Assembly: GCF_900963305.1 (NCBI RefSeq)
Contig: NC_042514.1
Span: 18,752,029-18,816,028, forward strand
DNA length: 64,000 bases
DNA from: Echeneis naucrates
Lineage: Eukaryota > Chordata > Actinopteri > Carangiformes > Echeneidae
Direction: 5' to 3'
How positions within the stretch are numbered: the stretch's first letter is position 1; each line of letters opens with the position of its first letter. Of this stretch, positions 34,473 through 46,490 are shown piece after piece. Position numbers and translations under genes: made by a program. The notes below the pieces were generated by a model. That model worked only from the letters and a program-made list of their open reading frames with translations. It ran no database searches and had not been told where the DNA came from.

Positions 34473-35179
34473 CTCTGTCTCTCCCTGTCACCCTCTCTCC
34501 CTCTTTCTCTCTAACTCCCTCCTTGCATGCGCTGATAAAAACCATCCTTATTAAAAAAAAAACAAAAAAAACAAAACAGTTTCACCCAGTTCTAAGCATT
34601 TATACTGCATTTACTAACCATGTTCTGCCAAAGTCTCTGTCTCTCCCAGTTCCTCTCCTCTCTCTCCCTGTCCTCATCCTGCAGGTGGTGACTCATCTCC
34701 ATCCCATGTTCCTGCAACACCTGCTGGTCCCATATAGCATGAATTCTGTATTACAGCTCAACTCCATGAACTTCATGCAACAACATGTTCCTGCCTACAC
34801 CCCCCCCCTCCAATGCCTGCCTGCCTGTCTCTCTCTCTCTCTCTCTCAACCCAACCGGTCAAGGCAGATGGCCGCCCCCCCTGAGCCTGGTTCTGCTCGA
34901 GGTTTCTGCCTCTTAAAGGAAGTTTTTCCTTTCCACTGTTGCCAAGTGCTTGCTCATCGGGGGATCTGTTGGGTCTCTTTAAATAAATTTATAAAGAGTT
35001 TGGTCTAGACCTGCTCTATATGTAAAGTGCCTTGATGTAACTTTGTTATGATTTGGCGCTATACAAATAAATCTGATTTGATTTGATTTGATTTGATATA
35101 CTCACGAGAAGTCTTGAAGTGAAGCATCAGCTGACCTCTGACCTCTCTGCCATTGTTGAAAAAGAATTACAGAAAATAC

Positions 35180-35252
35180 TGTTCCTGCCCAGTTTCGAAC
35201 TGGGGACCTTTCGCGTGTGAGGCGAACGTGATGACCACTACACTACAGAAAC
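35180..35252 (-). tRNA. tRNA-Val(CAC)
   Basis: Identical to 10,156 and 14,810; terminator TTTT 4 nt past the 3' end. Confidence 0.95.
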
Positions 35253-35589
35253 CTGTACAGGACACCCTCTTCCCCTTGTTGATGAAATGCCATCGTTACT
35301 ACTGTTGTGATGGCCTCCCACGTGCTCTGAAAAGAACAATAGAGAGGCCGACATCCTGAAGCCTGGGCCAGAGTTGTCTGCCTGTTTGGAAATGGCGCCA
35401 TGACCCCAGGATCCACCCCTAGGGAGTGGTTCTGAGTTTGAAGAGGAGGGCATTTGCTAGACACCAGCGCCCTCAGCAGGGATCCCCGATGACGTCACAC
35501 AGGTAATAAAGACGCTCCATGGCTCTTGATCTTCGCTTTTTCCCAGTGCCCCAGTTGTGGGAGAGAACTGTCCCAGCTTTTGTCTGGAC

Positions 35590-36932
35590 CTCTCCAATGA
35601 TATTTTAATTGCTTCTGACAATGGATCAGCCTCCATACTTCTCATTTTGGATCTTAGTGCTGCTTTCGACACCATGCACCATGCACTAAGGTGGTTCAAA
35701 TCCTATTTATCAGATAGACATCAGTTAGTTCATGTTAACAACAGCTCCTCCTCATGCGCTGCAGTCTGTTATGGAGTCCCACAGGGTTCGCTACTTGGAC
35801 CAATCCTCTTTATGCTTCATCTACTTCCTCTCGGCAACATTATCAGGACATCAGACATTTCTTGAACACATACAAGTCTGGATGACCCATCATTTTTTAC
35901 TCCTTAATTCTGACAAAACTGAAGTTGTTGTACTCGGCCCGAAGCACCTCAGAGAAATGCAATCTAATCATAATCAGTCTGGATGGCATTACGTTGGTGT
36001 CCAGCTCCACTGTAAGAAATCTCGGAGTAACCTTTGACCAGGACATGTCCTTTGTCCCTGACATAAAAGAAGTCAGTAGGGCAGCTTTGTTCCCCCTGAG
36101 AAAAATTAAGTAAATCAGAGACATCCTCTCTCAGGATGATGCAGAAAAACTCGTCCATGTATTTGTAACTTCTAGGCTGGACTACTGTAACTCGTTACTA
36201 TCTAGATGTCCAAACAAATCTCTGAAAGGCCTTCAGTTGATTCAGAACGCTACAGCAAGAAAATTAACAGTCACTAGGAAATGAGATCACATCTCTCCCG
36301 TGTTAGCTGCTTTTCATTGGCTGCCAGTAAAATATAGAGTAGAATTTAAAATCCTTCCGTTAACATATAAAGCTCTTAATGGCTGAGCTCCATCACGTCT
36401 CAGAGAGCTCATAGTTCCTTACTGTCTTAGTAGGCCACTCCACTCTCTAGGTGGAGGTTAACTTGTGGTTCCTAGAGTCTTCAAGAAGAAATCTGGAGGC
36501 GGCTCTTTCAGTTAACAGGCTCCTCTTCCATGGAACCAACTTCCAGTATCGTTTTGGGGGGCGGACTCTTACGCAAATTTCAAGATCAGGCTGAAAACTT
36601 TCTTATATGACAGAGCTTATAGTTAAAAAGTTAAAGTCCTCTACTCTTTAGCTATGCTACTATAGGCCTAGGCTGCTGGGGGAAGGACTGAGCTTCTCTC
36701 TCTCTCTCTCTCTCTCTCTCCCTGTTTCTCCCAGTTCTAAGCATTTGTACTGCATTTACTAACCATGTTTTCCCGAAGTCTGTCTCTCCCAGCTCCCCTC
36801 CTCACTCCCTGTCCTCATCCTGCAAGTGGTGACTCATCGCCATACCATGTTCCTGCAAGGCCTAGACCTCTAGACCTGCTCTTCATGTAAAGTACCTTTA
36901 TGTCACTTTGTTATGATTTGGCGCAATACAAA
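35590..36932 (+). mobile_element. Older L2 fragment, 5'-truncated, with 3' tail
   Basis: Sister of 15,220-16,562 at +20,370, with the same stops and deletions. Confidence 0.88.
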
Positions 36933-37088
36933 GACCTGCCCCTCATGTAATTTTACTACGAAAATTGAAGCAGCTGAGAATGCAAGGCAAGAACCAAAAA
37001 CATCGCTAAAGCCAATTTTTCTAATTGAATTAAGAGGTATGCCTTAACTAAAAAGAGATGCTGATTTATTTCCAATTGACAGCAAACA

Positions 37089-37161
37089 TGTTTCCACCCA
37101 GTTTCGAACTGGGGACCTTTTGCGTGTTAAGCGAACGTGATGACCACTACACTACGGAAAC
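37089..37161 (-). tRNA. tRNA-Val(AAC), slightly weakened
   Basis: Sister of 16,719 with the same TTAACAC loop and stem mismatch. Confidence 0.85.
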
Positions 37162-37314
37162 CTGCACGGGTCACCGCCTTCCCCTTGACAATGAAATGCC
37201 AGCGTTACTACAGCAATTACACAAACAAACAGCTGAAGCCAATTCTCTAATCAAAATCAGAGGTAGCAGTAACCAAACACACAGGTCCGGCTTGTGTAGA
37301 GCCGACAGCAAACC

Positions 37315-37387
37315 TGTTTCTGCCCAGGTTCGAACTGGGGATCTTTCGCGTGTAAGGCGAACGTGATGACCACTACACTACAGAAAC
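37315..37387 (-). tRNA. tRNA-Val(TAC)
   Basis: Sister of 16,945; canonical T-arm TTCGAAC and fully paired acceptor. Confidence 0.93.
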
Positions 37388-37730
37388 CTGAGCACAAGCT
37401 GCTCTGCCCCTTCTGTCAGGTTTAAACCACCTAGAACATGATGAAACAGGGAAGAAAGACAAAGGACAACAGCGCTCATTTTTACTTGTAAGGAGAACAG
37501 ACAGAGATATGTTCAGTTACATTCTCTAACTGCTCTGACGTATCTCTTCCGTTCTCCCCTCTTTATTTCCTTAGGGTGGTCCCTAGTTTGTATGATCTCA
37601 AGTCCTGTAAGAAAAACACAAGTTTCTGCATTCCTGCAGGGTTAGTAAAAGTACAAAAGATACTCATGAGAAGTCTTGAAGTAAAGTATCAGCTGATCTC
37701 TCTACCTTTGTAAAGAAACACATAAAGTTC

Positions 37731-37803
37731 TGTTTCTGCCCAGTTTCGAACTGTGGACCTTTCGCTTGTGAGGCTAACGTGATGACCACAACACTACAGA
37801 AAC
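37731..37803 (-). tRNA. tRNA-Val(CAC), weakened
   Basis: Sister of 17,361, same mismatches. Confidence 0.75.
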
Positions 37804-37981
37804 CTGCACAGGCGAGGCCCTTCCCCTTGATGATGAAATGCCATCGCTAATACGAAAATTGAAGCAACTGAGAATTCAAGGCAGGAACCAAAAACATCGC
37901 GAAAGCCAATTCTCTAATTGAATTAAGAGGTATGCAGTAACTAAAAAGAAATGCTGTTCTGTTTCCAGCTGACAGCAAACA

Positions 37982-38054
37982 TGTTTCCGCCCAGTTTCGA
38001 ACTGGGGACCTTTCGCGTGTTAGGCAAACGTGATGACCACTACACTACGGAAAC
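37982..38054 (-). tRNA. tRNA-Val(AAC)
   Basis: Sister of 17,612; one wobble in the anticodon stem. Confidence 0.94.
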
Positions 38055-38356
38055 CCACACAGGTCACCTCCCTCCGCTTATCAAGAAATGCCATCATTAC
38101 TACTGTTGCGATCGCCTGCCACGTGCTTTGAAAAGAACAATCGAGAGGCCTACATCCTGAAGCCTGGGCCAGAGTTGTCTGCCTGTTTGGAAATGGCGCC
38201 ATGACCCCAGGATCCACCCCTAGGGTATGGTTCTGAGTTTGAAGAGGAGGGCATTTGCTAGACGCCAGCGCCCTCATCAGGGTTCCCCAATGACGTCACA
38301 CAGGTAATAAAGAAGCTCTCTTGCATTTTTTCCATATTAAGAGCCAACAGCAAATC

Positions 38357-38429
38357 TGTTTCTGCCCAGGTTTGAACTGGGGACCTCTCGCGTGTGAGGC
38401 GAACGTGATGACCACTACACTACAGAAAC
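38357..38429 (-). tRNA. tRNA-Val(CAC)
   Basis: Sister of 17,987; T-loop TTCAAAC. Confidence 0.88.
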
Positions 38430-38486
38430 CCGCACAGGTCACCTCCTTCCGCTTATCAAGAAATGCCATCATTAACACTGTTGCGA

Positions 38487-38948
38487 TAATTGCAGTGGTA
38501 TCAGATGTCGGAAGAGGCCGTCCCACAAGTGTCTCTGTCTTTACATCCTAAACATCAGGCTAAAGAATTGGGTGGGATGGTAAAACTAGCATTAGCACAG
38601 GATGATTGGGTTATCACGGACATTCGCGGAGTACTTTATTCGGCTAGAGCCAACATATACTCAATTCAAGTAGAAGCCGTAGATAGCTCAGTTCTGGAGG
38701 AGGCCCAGGTCTCCCGGTTTCACGGTAGAGAAAAAACAGATCACCCTGAGGCTGCGTCTATCATTGACTCTCTACCAGAGTCCCTATGGGCGCAGGGCCC
38801 GACAGAAGTGGGACTGGTGCAATGTGAACCATTAACTTTTGAAGTGAACACCTCTGATCCAGTGTGGATCAATCAGTACCCCCACAAGCCCCAAGCAGAG
38901 GAGGGCATCGCAGACACCATTCAGGGCCTCATATCACAGGGCGTATGA
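38487..38948 (+). mobile_element. Retroviral pol fossil, shorter copy
   Basis: Sister of 18,117-18,578, with the same joint to tRNA spacer. Broken remnant. Confidence 0.6.
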
Positions 38949-38993
38949 TCTCTGACCTCTCTGCCGTTGTTGAAAAAGAATAACTGAAAACAC

Positions 38994-39066
38994 AGTTTCT
39001 GCCCAGTTTCAAACTGGGGATCTTTCGCCTGTAATGCAAACGTGATGACCGATACACTACGGAAAG
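38994..39066 (-). tRNA. tRNA-Val(TAC)-like, probable pseudogene
   Basis: Sister of 18,624. Its right end borders the start of the 2,548-bp repeat series. Confidence 0.68.
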
Positions 39067-39240
39067 CTGCACTGGACACTCCCTTCCCCTTGACGATGAA
39101 ATGCCATCGTTACTTCGCTTACTTGCTGACAATGCAAGGGAAGAACCAAAAACATCGCTAAAGGCAATTCTTTAATCGAATTAAGAGGTATGCATTAACT
39201 GGAAAAAAGACGCTGATCTATTTCCAGCTGACAGCAAAGA

Positions 39241-39313
39241 TGTTTCCGCCCAGTTTCGAACTGGGGACCTTTCGCGTGTTAGGCGAACGTGATGACCACT
39301 ACACTACGGAAAC
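39241..39313 (-). tRNA. tRNA-Val(AAC)
   Basis: Consensus form; reference for the three altered AAC copies in units 2-4. Confidence 0.96.
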
Positions 39314-39533
39314 CTGAATGCAAGCTGCTCCGCCCCTTCCAATCTAATTTTTTCTGACGTGAACAGGTACTTTCATAAAAGCTGCATTTGCTCTTCCAGT
39401 TGCATCACCGAAATTTGGTCTTCCTAAGAATAGATGCAGATACTGGCAGGTATACTCACGAGAAGTCTTGAAGTGAAGCATCAGCTGACCTCTGACCTCT
39501 CTGCCTTTGTTGAAAAAGAATTACAGAAAACAC

Positions 39534-39606
39534 TGTTCCTGCCCAGTTTCGAACTGGGGACCTTTCGCGTGTGAGGCGAACGTGATGACCACTACACTAC
39601 AGAAAC
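39534..39606 (-). tRNA. tRNA-Val(CAC)
   Basis: Sound CAC form with GTTTCTG/CAGGAAC acceptor; TTTT 4 nt past the 3' end. Confidence 0.94.
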
Positions 39607-39946
39607 CTGTACAGGGCACTCTCTTCCCCTTGATGATGAAATGCCACCGTTACTACTGTTGCGATCGCCTCCCACGTGCTCTGAAAAGAACAATAGAGTG
39701 GCCTACATCTTGAAGCCTGGGCCAGAGTTGTCTGCCTGTTTGGAAATGGCGCCATGACCCCAGGATCCACCCCTAGGGAGTGGTTCTGAGTTTGAAGAGG
39801 AGGGCATTTGCTAGACACCAGCGCCCTCAGCAGGGATCCCCGATGACGTCACACAGGTAATAAAGACGCTCCATGGCTCTTGATCTTCGCTTTTTCCCAG
39901 TGCCCCGGTTGTGGGAGAGAGCTGTCCCAGCTTTTGTCTGGACCTC

Positions 39947-40222
39947 TCCAATGATATTCTAATTGCTTCAGACAATGGATCAGCCTCCATACTTCTCCTT
40001 TTGGATCTTAGTGCTGCTTTCGACACCATAGATCACAATATTTTACTAGAGACTGGAACATGAAATTGGGATTAAAGGAACTGCAATAAGGTGGTTCAAA
40101 TCCTATTTATCAGATAGACATCAGTTTGTTCATGTTCACAACAGCTCCTCCTCATGCACTGCAGTAAGTTATGGAGTCCCACAGGTTTGGGTACTTGGAC
40201 CAATCGTCTTTACGCTTCATCT
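39947..40222 (+). mobile_element. Older L2 RT fragment
   Basis: As 22,755-23,032 but with a 3-base loss that turns TACAGAG into TAGAG and closes the frame after NILL. Confidence 0.83.
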
Positions 40223-40381
40223 AGGCACCAAATGCCATCTTTACTACCGCAATTACACAATGAATTGACCAAACAAACAGCTGAAGCCAACATTTTCTAT
40301 TCTAATTCAGAGGTAGCAATTACCAAATACACAGGTCATACTCTGTTGCATTTTTTCCATATTAAGAGCCAACAGCAAATC

Positions 40382-40454
40382 TGTTTCTACCCAGTTTCAA
40401 ACTGGGGATCTTTCGCGTGTAATGCAAACGTGATGACCGATACACTACGGAAAC
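40382..40454 (-). tRNA. tRNA-Val(TAC)-like, weakened
   Basis: Loop ATTACAC; T-loop TTTGAAA; acceptor 3' strand TAGAAAC gives a C6-A67 mismatch and G7-T66 wobble; D-arm GTGTATCG. Discriminator A. Confidence 0.72.
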
Positions 40455-40783
40455 CCGCACAGGTCACCTCCTTCCGCTTATCAAGAAATGCCATCATTAA
40501 CACTGTTGCGATAGCCTCCCACGTGCTCTGAAAATAACAATCGAGAATCCTACATCCTGAAGCCTGGGCCAGAGTTGTCTACCTGTTTGAAAATGGCGCC
40601 ATGACCCCAGGATCCACTCCTAGGGTATGGTTTTGAGTTTGAACAGGAGGGCATTTGCCAAACGCCTGCGCCCTCAGCAGGGATCCCCGATGACGTCACA
40701 CAGGTAATAAAGACGCTTCATGGCTCTTGACTTTCGCTTTATCCCAGTGCCCCAGTTGTGGTAGAGAGCTGTCCCAGCTTTCG

Positions 40784-41276
40784 AGTAGCAGCAGCGGTGT
40801 CCCTGACACCAGAACAATTGCAGTGGTATCAGATGTCGGAAGAGGCCGTCCCACAAGTGTCTCTGGCTTTACATCTTAAACATCAGGTTAAAGAATTGGG
40901 TGGGATGGTAAAACTAGCATTAGCACAGGATGATTGGGTTATCACGGACATTCGCGGAGTACTTTATTCGGCTAGAGCCAACATATACTCAATTCAAGTA
41001 GAAGCCGTAGATAGCTCAGTTCTGGAGGAGGCCCAGGTCTCCCGGTTTCACGGTAGAGAAAAAACAGATCACCCTGAGGCTGCGTCTATCATTGACTCTC
41101 TACCAGAGTCCCTATGGGCGCAGGGCCCGACAGAAGTGGGACTGGTGCAATGTGAACCATTAACTTTTGAAGTGAACACCTCTGATCCAGTGTGGATCAA
41201 TCAGTACCCCCACAAGCCCCAAGCAGAGGAGGGCATCGCAGACACCATTCAGGGCCTCATATCACAGGGCGTATGA
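40784..41276 (+). mobile_element. Retroviral pol fossil
   Basis: Copy in unit 1 of the 2.55-kb series; its translation is the same in all four units. Broken remnant. Confidence 0.6.
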
Positions 41277-41321
41277 TCTCTGACCTCTCTGCCGTTGTTG
41301 AAAAAGAATCACTGAAAACAC

Positions 41322-41394
41322 AGTTTCTGCCCAGTTTCAAACTGGGGATCTTTCGCCTGTAATGCAAACGTTATGACCACTACACTACAGAAAC
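41322..41394 (-). tRNA. tRNA-Val(TAC)-like, weakened
   Basis: Acceptor GTTTCTG/CAGAAAC fully paired, unlike other TAC-like genes, but T-loop TTTGAAA, a D-stem mismatch and T73. Loop ATTACAG. Confidence 0.72.
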
Positions 41395-41824
41395 CCGCAC
41401 AGGACACCCTCTTCCCCTTGATGATGAAATGCCACCGTTACTACTGTTGTGATGGCCTCCCACGTGCTCTGAAAAGAACAATAGAGAGGCCTACATCCTG
41501 AAGCCTGGGCCAGAGTTGTCTGCCTGTTTGGAAATGGCGCCATGACCCCAGGATCCACCCCTACACTACAGAAACCTGCACAGGACACCCTCTTCCCCTT
41601 GATGATTAAATGCCATCGTTAATACGAAAATTGAAGCAATTGAGAATGCAAGGCACTGGACACTCCCTTCCCCTTGACGATGAAATGCCATCGTTACTTC
41701 GCTTACTTGCTGACAATGCAAGGGAAGAACCAAAAACATCGCTAAAGGCAATTCTTTAATCGAATTAAGAGGTATGCATTAACTGGAAAAAAGACGCTGA
41801 TCTATTTCCAGCTGACAGCAAAGA

Positions 41825-41897
41825 TGTTTCCGCCCAGTTTCGAGCTGGGGACCTTTCGCGTGTTAGGCGAACGTGATGACCACTACACTACGGAAAC
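41825..41897 (-). tRNA. tRNA-Val(AAC), T54 changed
   Basis: Single private change: first base of the T-loop is C (CTCGAAA), from the G at 41,844. Otherwise consensus. Confidence 0.88.
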
Positions 41898-42117
41898 CTG
41901 AATGCAAACTGCTCCGCCCCTTCCAATCTAATTTTTTCTGACGTGAACAGGTACTTTCATAAAAGCTGCATTTGCTCTTCCAGTTGCATCACCGAAATTT
42001 GGTCTTCCTAAGAATAGATGCAGATACTGGCAGGTATACTCACGAGAAGTCTTGAAGTGAAGCATCAGCTGACCTCTGACCTCTCTGCCTTTGTTGAAAA
42101 AGAATTACAGAAAACAC

Positions 42118-42190
42118 TGTTCCTGCCCAGTTTCGAACTGGGGACCTTTCGCGTGTGAGGCGAACGTGATGACCACTACACTACAGAAAC
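42118..42190 (-). tRNA. tRNA-Val(CAC)
   Basis: Unchanged copy of 39,534. Confidence 0.94.
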
Positions 42191-42494
42191 CTGTACAGGG
42201 CACTCTCTTCCCCTTGATGATGAAATGCCACCGTTACTACTGTTGCGATCGCCTCCCACGTGCTCTGAAAAGAACAATAGAGTGGCCTACATCCTGGCGC
42301 CATGACCCCAGGATCCACCCCTAGGGAGTGGTTCTGAGTTTGAAGAGGAGGGCATTTGCTAGACACCAGCGCCCTCAGCAGGGATCCCCGATGACGTCAC
42401 ACAGGTAATAAAGACGCTCCATGGCTCTTGATCTTCGCTTTTTCCCAGTGCCCCGGTTGTGGGAGAGAGCTGTCCCAGCTTTTGTCTGGACCTC

Positions 42495-42770
42495 TCCAAT
42501 GATATTCTAATTGCTTCAGACAATGGATCAGCCTCCATACTTCTCCTTTTGGATCTTAGTGCTGCTTTCGACACCATAGATCACAATATTTTACTAGAGA
42601 CTGGAACATGAAATTGGGATTAAAGGAACTGCAATAAGGTGGTTCAAATCCTATTTATCAGATAGACATCAGTTTGTTCATGTTCACAACAGCTCCTCCT
42701 CATGCACTGCAGTAAGTTATGGAGTCCCACAGGTTTGGGTACTTGGACCAATCGTCTTTACGCTTCATCT
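42495..42770 (+). mobile_element. Older L2 RT fragment
   Basis: Unit 2 copy. Confidence 0.83.
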
Positions 42771-42929
42771 AGGCACCAAATGCCATCTTTACTACCGCAA
42801 TTACACAATGAATTGACCAAACAAACAGCTGAAGCCAACATTTTCTATTCTAATTCAGAGGTAGCAATTACCAAATACACAGGTCATACTCTGTTGCATT
42901 TTTTCCATATTAAGAGCCAACAGCAAATC

Positions 42930-43002
42930 TGTTTCTACCCAGTTTCAAACTGGGGATCTTTCGCGTGTAATGCAAACGTGATGACCACTACACTACGGAA
43001 AC
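42930..43002 (-). tRNA. tRNA-Val(TAC)-like, weakened
   Basis: As 40,382, but the D-arm has the normal GTGTAGTGG form. Confidence 0.74.
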
Positions 43003-43331
43003 CCGCACAGGTCACCTCCTTCCGCTTATCAAGAAATGCCATCATTAACACTGTTGCGATAGCCTCCCACGTGCTCTGAAAATAACAATCGAGAATCCTA
43101 CATCCTGAAGCCTGGGCCAGAGTTGTCTACCTGTTTGAAAATGGCGCCATGACCCCAGGATCCACTCCTAGGGTATGGTTTTGAGTTTGAACAGGAGGGC
43201 ATTTGCCAAACGCCTGCGCCCTCAGCAGGGATCCCCGATGACGTCACACAGGTAATAAAGACGCTTCATGGCTCTTGACTTTCGCTTTATCCCAGTGCCC
43301 CAGTTGTGGTAGAGAGCTGTCCCAGCTTTCG

Positions 43332-43824
43332 AGTAGCAGCAGCGGTGTCCCTGACACCAGAACAATTGCAGTGGTATCAGATGTCGGAAGAGGCCGTCCC
43401 ACAAGTGTCTCTGGCTTTACATCTTAAACATCAGGTTAAAGAATTGGGTGGGATGGTAAAACTAGCATTAGCACAGGATGATTGGGTTATCACGGACATT
43501 CGCGGAGTACTTTATTCGGCTAGAGCCAACATATACTCAATTCAAGTAGAAGCCGTAGATAGCTCAGTTCTGGAGGAGGCCCAGGTCTCCCGGTTTCACG
43601 GTAGAGAAAAAACAGATCACCCTGAGGCTGCGTCTATCATTGACTCTCTACCAGAGTCCCTATGGGCGCAGGGCCCGACAGAAGTGGGACTGGTGCAATG
43701 TGAACCATTAACTTTTGAAGTGAACACCTCTGATCCAGTGTGGATCAATCAGTACCCCCACAAGCCCCAAGCAGAGGAGGGCATCGCAGACACCATTCAG
43801 GGCCTCATATCACAGGGCGTATGA
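43332..43824 (+). mobile_element. Retroviral pol fossil
   Basis: Unit 2 copy; broken remnant. Confidence 0.6.
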
Positions 43825-43869
43825 TCTCTGACCTCTCTGCCGTTGTTGAAAAAGAATCACTGAAAACAC

Positions 43870-43942
43870 AGTTTCTGCCCAGTTTCAAACTGGGGATCTT
43901 TCGCCTGTAATGCAAACGTTATGACCACTACACTACAGAAAC
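43870..43942 (-). tRNA. tRNA-Val(TAC)-like, weakened
   Basis: Unit 2 copy of 41,322, same features. Confidence 0.72.
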
Positions 43943-44372
43943 CCGCACAGGACACCCTCTTCCCCTTGATGATGAAATGCCACCGTTACTACTGTTGTGA
44001 TGGCCTCCCACGTGCTCTGAAAAGAACAATAGAGAGGCCTACATCCTGAAGCCTGGGCCAGAGTTGTCTGCCTGTTTGGAAATGGCGCCATGACCCCAGG
44101 ATCCACCCCTACACTACAGAAACCTGCACAGGACACCCTCTTCCCCTTGATGATTAAATGCCATCGTTAATACGAAAATTGAAGCAATTGAGAATGCAAG
44201 GCACTGGACACTCCCTTCCCCTTGACGATGAAATGCCATCGTTACTTCGCTTACTTGCTGACAATGCAAGGGAAGAACCAAAAACATCGCTAAAGGCAAT
44301 TCTTTAATCGAATTAAGAGGTATGCATTAACTGGAAAAAAGACGCTGATCTATTTCCAGCTGACAGCAAAGA

Positions 44373-44445
44373 TGTTTCTGCCCAGTTTCGAACTGGGGAC
44401 CTTTCGCGTGTTAGGCGAACGTGATGACCACTACACTACGGAAAC
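44373..44445 (-). tRNA. tRNA-Val(AAC), acceptor changed
   Basis: Single private change at 44,379 makes acceptor pair 6 C-A. Confidence 0.88.
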
Positions 44446-44665
44446 CTGAATGCAAACTGCTCCGCCCCTTCCAATCTAATTTTTTCTGACGTGAACAGGT
44501 ACTTTCATAAAAGCTGCATTTGCTCTTCCAGTTGCATCACCGAAATTTGGTCTTCCTAAGAATAGATGCAGATACTGGCAGGTATACTCACGAGAAGTCT
44601 TGAAGTGAAGCATCAGCTGACCTCTGACCTCTCTGCCTTTGTTGAAAAAGAATTACAGAAAACAC

Positions 44666-44738
44666 TGTTCCTGCCCAGTTTCGAACTGGGGACCTTTCGC
44701 GTGTGAGGCGAACGTGATGACCACTACACTACAGAAAC
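44666..44738 (-). tRNA. tRNA-Val(CAC)
   Basis: Unchanged copy of 39,534. Confidence 0.94.
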
Positions 44739-45042
44739 CTGTACAGGGCACTCTCTTCCCCTTGATGATGAAATGCCACCGTTACTACTGTTGCGATCGC
44801 CTCCCACGTGCTCTGAAAAGAACAATAGAGTGGCCTACATCCTGGCGCCATGACCCCAGGATCCACCCCTAGGGAGTGGTTCTGAGTTTGAAGAGGAGGG
44901 CATTTGCTAGACACCAGCGCCCTCAGCAGGGATCCCCGATGACGTCACACAGGTAATAAAGACGCTCCATGGCTCTTGATCTTCGCTTTTTCCCAGTGCC
45001 CCGGTTGTGGGAGAGAGCTGTCCCAGCTTTTGTCTGGACCTC

Positions 45043-45318
45043 TCCAATGATATTCTAATTGCTTCAGACAATGGATCAGCCTCCATACTTCTCCTTTTGG
45101 ATCTTAGTGCTGCTTTCGACACCATAGATCACAATATTTTACTAGAGACTGGAACATGAAATTGGGATTAAAGGAACTGCAATAAGGTGGTTCAAATCCT
45201 ATTTATCAGATAGACATCAGTTTGTTCATGTTCACAACAGCTCCTCCTCATGCACTGCAGTAAGTTATGGAGTCCCACAGGTTTGGGTACTTGGACCAAT
45301 CGTCTTTACGCTTCATCT
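45043..45318 (+). mobile_element. Older L2 RT fragment
   Basis: Unit 3 copy. Confidence 0.83.
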
Positions 45319-45477
45319 AGGCACCAAATGCCATCTTTACTACCGCAATTACACAATGAATTGACCAAACAAACAGCTGAAGCCAACATTTTCTATTCTA
45401 ATTCAGAGGTAGCAATTACCAAATACACAGGTCATACTCTGTTGCATTTTTTCCATATTAAGAGCCAACAGCAAATC

Positions 45478-45550
45478 TGTTTCTACCCAGTTTCAAACTG
45501 GGGATCTTTCGCGTGTAATGCAAACGTGATGACCACTACACTACGGAAAC
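45478..45550 (-). tRNA. tRNA-Val(TAC)-like, weakened
   Basis: Unit 3 copy of 42,930. Confidence 0.74.
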
Positions 45551-45879
45551 CCGCACAGGTCACCTCCTTCCGCTTATCAAGAAATGCCATCATTAACACT
45601 GTTGCGATAGCCTCCCACGTGCTCTGAAAATAACAATCGAGAATCCTACATCCTGAAGCCTGGGCCAGAGTTGTCTACCTGTTTGAAAATGGCGCCATGA
45701 CCCCAGGATCCACTCCTAGGGTATGGTTTTGAGTTTGAACAGGAGGGCATTTGCCAAACGCCTGCGCCCTCAGCAGGGATCCCCGATGACGTCACACAGG
45801 TAATAAAGACGCTTCATGGCTCTTGACTTTCGCTTTATCCCAGTGCCCCAGTTGTGGTAGAGAGCTGTCCCAGCTTTCG

Positions 45880-46372
45880 AGTAGCAGCAGCGGTGTCCCT
45901 GACACCAGAACAATTGCAGTGGTATCAGATGTCGGAAGAGGCCGTCCCACAAGTGTCTCTGGCTTTACATCTTAAACATCAGGTTAAAGAATTGGGTGGG
46001 ATGGTAAAACTAGCATTAGCACAGGATGATTGGGTTATCACGGACATTCGCGGAGTACTTTATTCGGCTAGAGCCAACATATACTCAATTCAAGTAGAAG
46101 CCGTAGATAGCTCAGTTCTGGAGGAGGCCCAGGTCTCCCGGTTTCACGGTAGAGAAAAAACAGATCACCCTGAGGCTGCGTCTATCATTGACTCTCTACC
46201 AGAGTCCCTATGGGCGCAGGGCCCGACAGAAGTGGGACTGGTGCAATGTGAACCATTAACTTTTGAAGTGAACACCTCTGATCCAGTGTGGATCAATCAG
46301 TACCCCCACAAGCCCCAAGCAGAGGAGGGCATCGCAGACACCATTCAGGGCCTCATATCACAGGGCGTATGA
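45880..46372 (+). mobile_element. Retroviral pol fossil
   Basis: Unit 3 copy; broken remnant. Confidence 0.6.
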
Positions 46373-46417
46373 TCTCTGACCTCTCTGCCGTTGTTGAAAA
46401 AGAATCACTGAAAACAC

Positions 46418-46490
46418 AGTTTCTGCCCAGTTTCAAACTGGGGATCTTTCGCCTGTAATGCAAACGTTATGACCACTACACTACAGAAAC
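46418..46490 (-). tRNA. tRNA-Val(TAC)-like, weakened
   Basis: Unit 3 copy of 41,322. Confidence 0.72.

Larger units (their letters stand above)
30096..35096 (+). mobile_element. L2-clade LINE, full-length copy C
   Basis: Same insertion point as copy A, so it is a segmental-duplication sister. It differs by keeping 21 bp in ORF1 and lacking about 45 bp at the CT microsatellite in the 3' UTR (near 34,438). Confidence 0.93.
35097..39700. repeat. Duplicated block, partner of 14,727-19,700
   Basis: Follows the L2 tail as the left partner does, with all features at +20,370. The right limit is approximate, because the copies split into 664-bp units on one side and 2,548-bp units on the other. Confidence 0.88.
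39070..41653. repeat. 2.55-kb composite repeat, unit 1
   Basis: The founding unit, 2,584 bp. It still has 36 bp in the CAC spacer (about 39,711-39,746) that later units lack. Contents left to right: AAC, CAC, older L2 fragment, TAC, retroviral fragment, TAC-like gene. Confidence 0.9.
41654..44201. repeat. 2,548-bp composite repeat, unit 2
   Basis: Joint GCAAGG/CACTGG with unit 1. Differs from units 3 and 4 only inside tRNA genes, by eye. Confidence 0.92.

Noticed and set aside
34406-35008. A 200-codon frame in the 3' UTR of L2 copy C
   Set aside because: It runs through the CT microsatellite (Leu/Ser repeats) and exists only because about 45 bp are missing there; the other copies lack it.
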